Shown here: in pieces, positions 5,362-6,635 of the stretch
How the letters are laid out: every line of letters starts with the position of its first letter
Position numbering within the stretch: position 1 is the stretch's first letter
Source: Conexibacter sp.
GTDB taxonomy: Bacteria > Actinomycetota > Thermoleophilia > Solirubrobacterales > Solirubrobacteraceae
Direction of reading: 5' to 3'
Assembly: GCA_025964295.1 (NCBI GenBank)
Contig: JAOPZD010000582.1
Location: forward strand, 1-6,635
DNA: 6,635 nucleotides
Position numbers and translations under genes: made by a program
Notes under the pieces: generated by a model
Seen by the model: the letters and a program-made list of their open reading frames with translations, nothing else
Database searches by the model: none
Told to the model about the DNA's origin: nothing

Positions 5362-5367
5362 GCTCCG

Positions 5368-5784
5368 GTGACCACGCGCCCGGGCACGATCGCCGAAGCC
5401 GCCGTCCGCCTCGCGTTCCTCGAGCACGGCCTCCGCGTCCTGCAGCCCGTCGGCGACGACCATCCCTACGACCTGGTCGTCCACGCTCCGGACGACCGCT
5501 TCATCCGCGTCCAGGTCAAGCACGGCCGCGTGCGCGGAGCCTGCGTGATCGCCAACGCCTGCTCGACCGACCACGGCCGCGGACGCGGCTCCTACGCCGG
5601 GCGTGCCGACGTCCTCGCGATCTCCGCGCCGCAGCTGCGTCAGACATGGATCGTCCCGGTCGAGCTCGCGCCCCGCTACGCGGTGACGCTGCGGCTCGAG
5701 GCCACCAGGAACAACCAGGTTGTAGGCGTACGCCTGACCGCCGACTTCACCCTGCAACGATGGGTCGCCGAGCTGCTCGCCTGA
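5368..5784 (+). CDS. PD-(D/E)XK endonuclease-like protein under LexA control (group I intron-endonuclease-like family)
   Basis: The 138-residue protein matches the pattern of small PD-(D/E)XK nucleases related to the intron-encoded endonuclease I-Ssp6803I. It has an N-terminal helix with E10 (GTIAEAAV), strand YDLVV with the metal-binding D35, then FIRVQVKHGR carrying the Q49-x-K51 variant of (D/E)xK. Next come Y77 and D81 (SYAGRADVLAI), WIVPV at 94-98, and a C-terminal LRLEATRNNQ segment. The full catalytic triad is present, so nuclease activity is plausible; specificity is unknown. The start is the GTG at 5368, because extending upstream would translate the tRNA gene. A TACGTT -10 box lies six bases upstream and a perfect LexA box overlaps the expected -35, so the gene should be damage-inducible. 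It is a free-standing gene beside, not inside, a tRNA. Its last 38 bases overlap the convergent glycosyltransferase. Confidence 0.85.
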   Translation: MTTRPGTIAEAAVRLAFLEHGLRVLQPVGDDHPYDLVVHAPDDRFIRVQVKHGRVRGACVIANACSTDHGRGRGSYAGRADVLAISAPQLRQTWIVPVELAPRYAVTLRLEATRNNQVVGVRLTADFTLQRWVAELLA

Positions 5785-6568
5785 GGCGCAGGCAGACGCC
5801 GATGCCTTCCAGGGAGATCGAGAGGGACATCTTGGAGGTGCCGGCGATGCGTTCGGTGAAGGTGAAGGGAATCTGCTCGATGTGCTTGCCGAGGAGGTGG
5901 GCGAGCTGGGTGGTCTCGATCTGGAAGGCGTAGCCGGCGGCGAGGGTGGCGTCGAGCTCGAGGTCTTCGAGGCAGGTGGCGCGCCAGAGCTTGAAGCCGC
6001 CGGAGAGGTCGTCGTAGGGGAGGCCGAGGAGGAGGCGGCTGAGCGTGCAGCCGATGCGGCTGAGCGCGCGGCGCGAGCGGCTCCAGTCGGCGGTGCCGCC
6101 GCCGGGCAGGTAGCGGTTGCCGATGACGAGGTCGGCGTCGCGGGCGTCGAGGACGCCGAGCATCTCGGCGAGCTTCTCGGGCGGATGCGACAAGTCGCAG
6201 TCCATCTGGCCGACCGCCCGGTAGCCGCGGGCAAGGCACCAGGCGAAGCCGGCGCGGTAGGCGACGCCGAGGCCGTCCTTGCCCGCGCGGTGCAGGACGT
6301 GCATCCACGGCCGCTGGCGGGCGAGCTCGTCGGCCAGGGCGCCGGTGCCGTCCGGTGAGGCGTCGTCGACGATCAGCAGCTCCAGGCCCGTGGCCGCGAA
6401 GCGCTCGACGAAGAGCGGCAGCGACTCGGCCTCCTGGTAGGTCGGCACGACGACGATGACGCCGGCGCGGTCCACGGGCGGCGCGGGGGTGGGGGAGGGC
6501 GCCGCGTGCCGCTCGGGCCGGCGGGCCGGCAGCGCCGCCGCGAGGCCCTCGGCGATCACATAGGCCAT
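5747..6568 (-). CDS. Family 2 glycosyltransferase, polyprenol (dolichol)-phosphate mannose synthase-like
   Basis: From ATG 6568 the protein has 273 residues, and about 37-250 form a GT-A domain typical of DPM1/Ppm1 enzymes. These move a sugar, usually mannose from GDP-mannose, to a polyprenyl phosphate at the membrane face for later wall or protein glycosylation. Motifs in order, with approximate positions, are VVPTYQEAES (40-49), VDDASPDGT (67-75), GLGVAY (99-104), the metal site MDCDLSHPP (122-130), IGNRYLPGG (149-157), DDLSGGFKLWR (186-196), GYAFQIE (212-218) and ERIAGTSKMS (239-248). There is no C-terminal membrane domain, as in short soluble-type synthases. A Pro/Ala/Arg-rich segment (about 15-33) precedes the catalytic domain. 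GGAG upstream supports ATG 6568, but GTG 6475 is possible, and the frame is also open to the right edge. The sugar and carrier are not proven. Confidence 0.88.
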   Translation of the reverse strand: MAYVIAEGLAAALPARRPERHAAPSPTPAPPVDRAGVIVVVPTYQEAESLPLFVERFAATGLELLIVDDASPDGTGALADELARQRPWMHVLHRAGKDGLGVAYRAGFAWCLARGYRAVGQMDCDLSHPPEKLAEMLGVLDARDADLVIGNRYLPGGGTADWSRSRRALSRIGCTLSRLLLGLPYDDLSGGFKLWRATCLEDLELDATLAAGYAFQIETTQLAHLLGKHIEQIPFTFTERIAGTSKMSLSISLEGIGVCLRLRRAARRPIVAG

Positions 6569-6571
6569 CAC

Positions 6572-6635
6572 TTCTCCGGCGAAGCCGACGACGCGCAGCG
6601 CGACCGCGAGGCTCGTCGCCGTGGTGGCGCCGAGC
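6572..6635 (-). other. Open frame continuing upstream of the glycosyltransferase to the window edge
   Basis: In the glycosyltransferase frame, the last 64 bases have no stop and encode a hydrophobic stretch (LGATTATSLAVALRVVGFAG) with third positions almost all G or C. The frame and composition suggest real coding. The glycosyltransferase may therefore be the C-terminal domain of a longer, membrane-anchored protein joined by the Pro-rich linker. The alternative is a separate start at ATG 6568. Confidence 0.4.
6576..6579 (-). promoter_or_regulatory. Possible Shine-Dalgarno GGAG for ATG 6568
   Basis: On the minus strand GGAGAAGTG runs directly into ATG, leaving seven bases between GGAG and the start codon. 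This is the best Shine-Dalgarno-like sequence before any gene here. It is the main reason to prefer 6568 as a start, though it could be coincidental if the frame continues upstream. Confidence 0.35.

Noticed and set aside
5125..5367. N-terminal extension of the nuclease-like protein through the tRNA gene (peptide containing RVAQWIERLPPEEEVGG)
   Set aside because: This peptide is the well-known false translation of a tRNA. The extension would also include the LexA box and -10 box, so GTG 5368 is the credible start.
4135..6234. A 699-codon minus-strand open frame crossing five other features
   Set aside because: It runs through the nucleotidyltransferase, the tRNA and the nuclease-like gene in antisense and has Ala/Ser/Arg/Pro shadow composition. 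It is incompatible with the clear genes beneath it.
1..6635. CRISPR array, insertion sequence or long tandem repeats
   Set aside because: No regularly spaced direct repeats, terminal inverted repeats or transposase motifs were seen. The only repeats are short regulatory-scale elements.

Overview
The window is very GC-rich (roughly 70% or more, with strong G/C preference at third codon positions). It looks like chromosomal DNA of a high-GC actinobacterium-like organism. Two exact CGAAC-N4-GTTCG sites, the Gram-positive/actinobacterial type of LexA (SOS) operator, support this. Most genes also appear to be leaderless. A deep-branching actinobacterial group such as Thermoleophilia (Solirubrobacter/Conexibacter-like) is my best guess, but that placement is inference.

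Layout. A minus-strand gene start runs off the left edge (1-151) and diverges from a stand-alone receiver-domain response regulator (213-563). Twelve bases after the regulator comes a full-length LigD-type DNA repair ligase (576-3008) with domain order phosphoesterase, ligase, polymerase. Next is a 115-residue protein of unknown function (3065-3412) whose start abuts a perfect LexA box. Its 3' end overlaps a convergent metallophosphoesterase (3375-4124, minus). That gene diverges, across a 58-base promoter region, from an orphan nucleotidyltransferase-fold protein (4183-4905). A small helical protein (4908-5138, minus) converges on the latter. An intron-less tRNA-Arg(CCG) follows (5245-5317). 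Ten bases after it comes a second perfect LexA box, which drives a PD-(D/E)XK nuclease-like protein (5368-5784). That gene overlaps a convergent polyprenol-phosphate-mannose-synthase-like glycosyltransferase (5747-6568, minus), whose reading frame stays open to the right edge.

How it fits together. The region has a DNA-repair flavour. LigD would carry out end processing, gap filling and sealing in bacterial non-homologous end joining, although no Ku gene is present here. Two further genes carry operators predicting induction by DNA damage: a nuclease-fold protein and a small protein of unknown function. The metallophosphoesterase, nucleotidyltransferase and glycosyltransferase have no evident tie to repair and may be ordinary neighbours. 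A TA[G/C]NN[T/C] hexamer lies 6-9 bases before most start codons, with no Shine-Dalgarno sequence. This suggests leaderless transcription is the rule here, and I used it to choose several starts.
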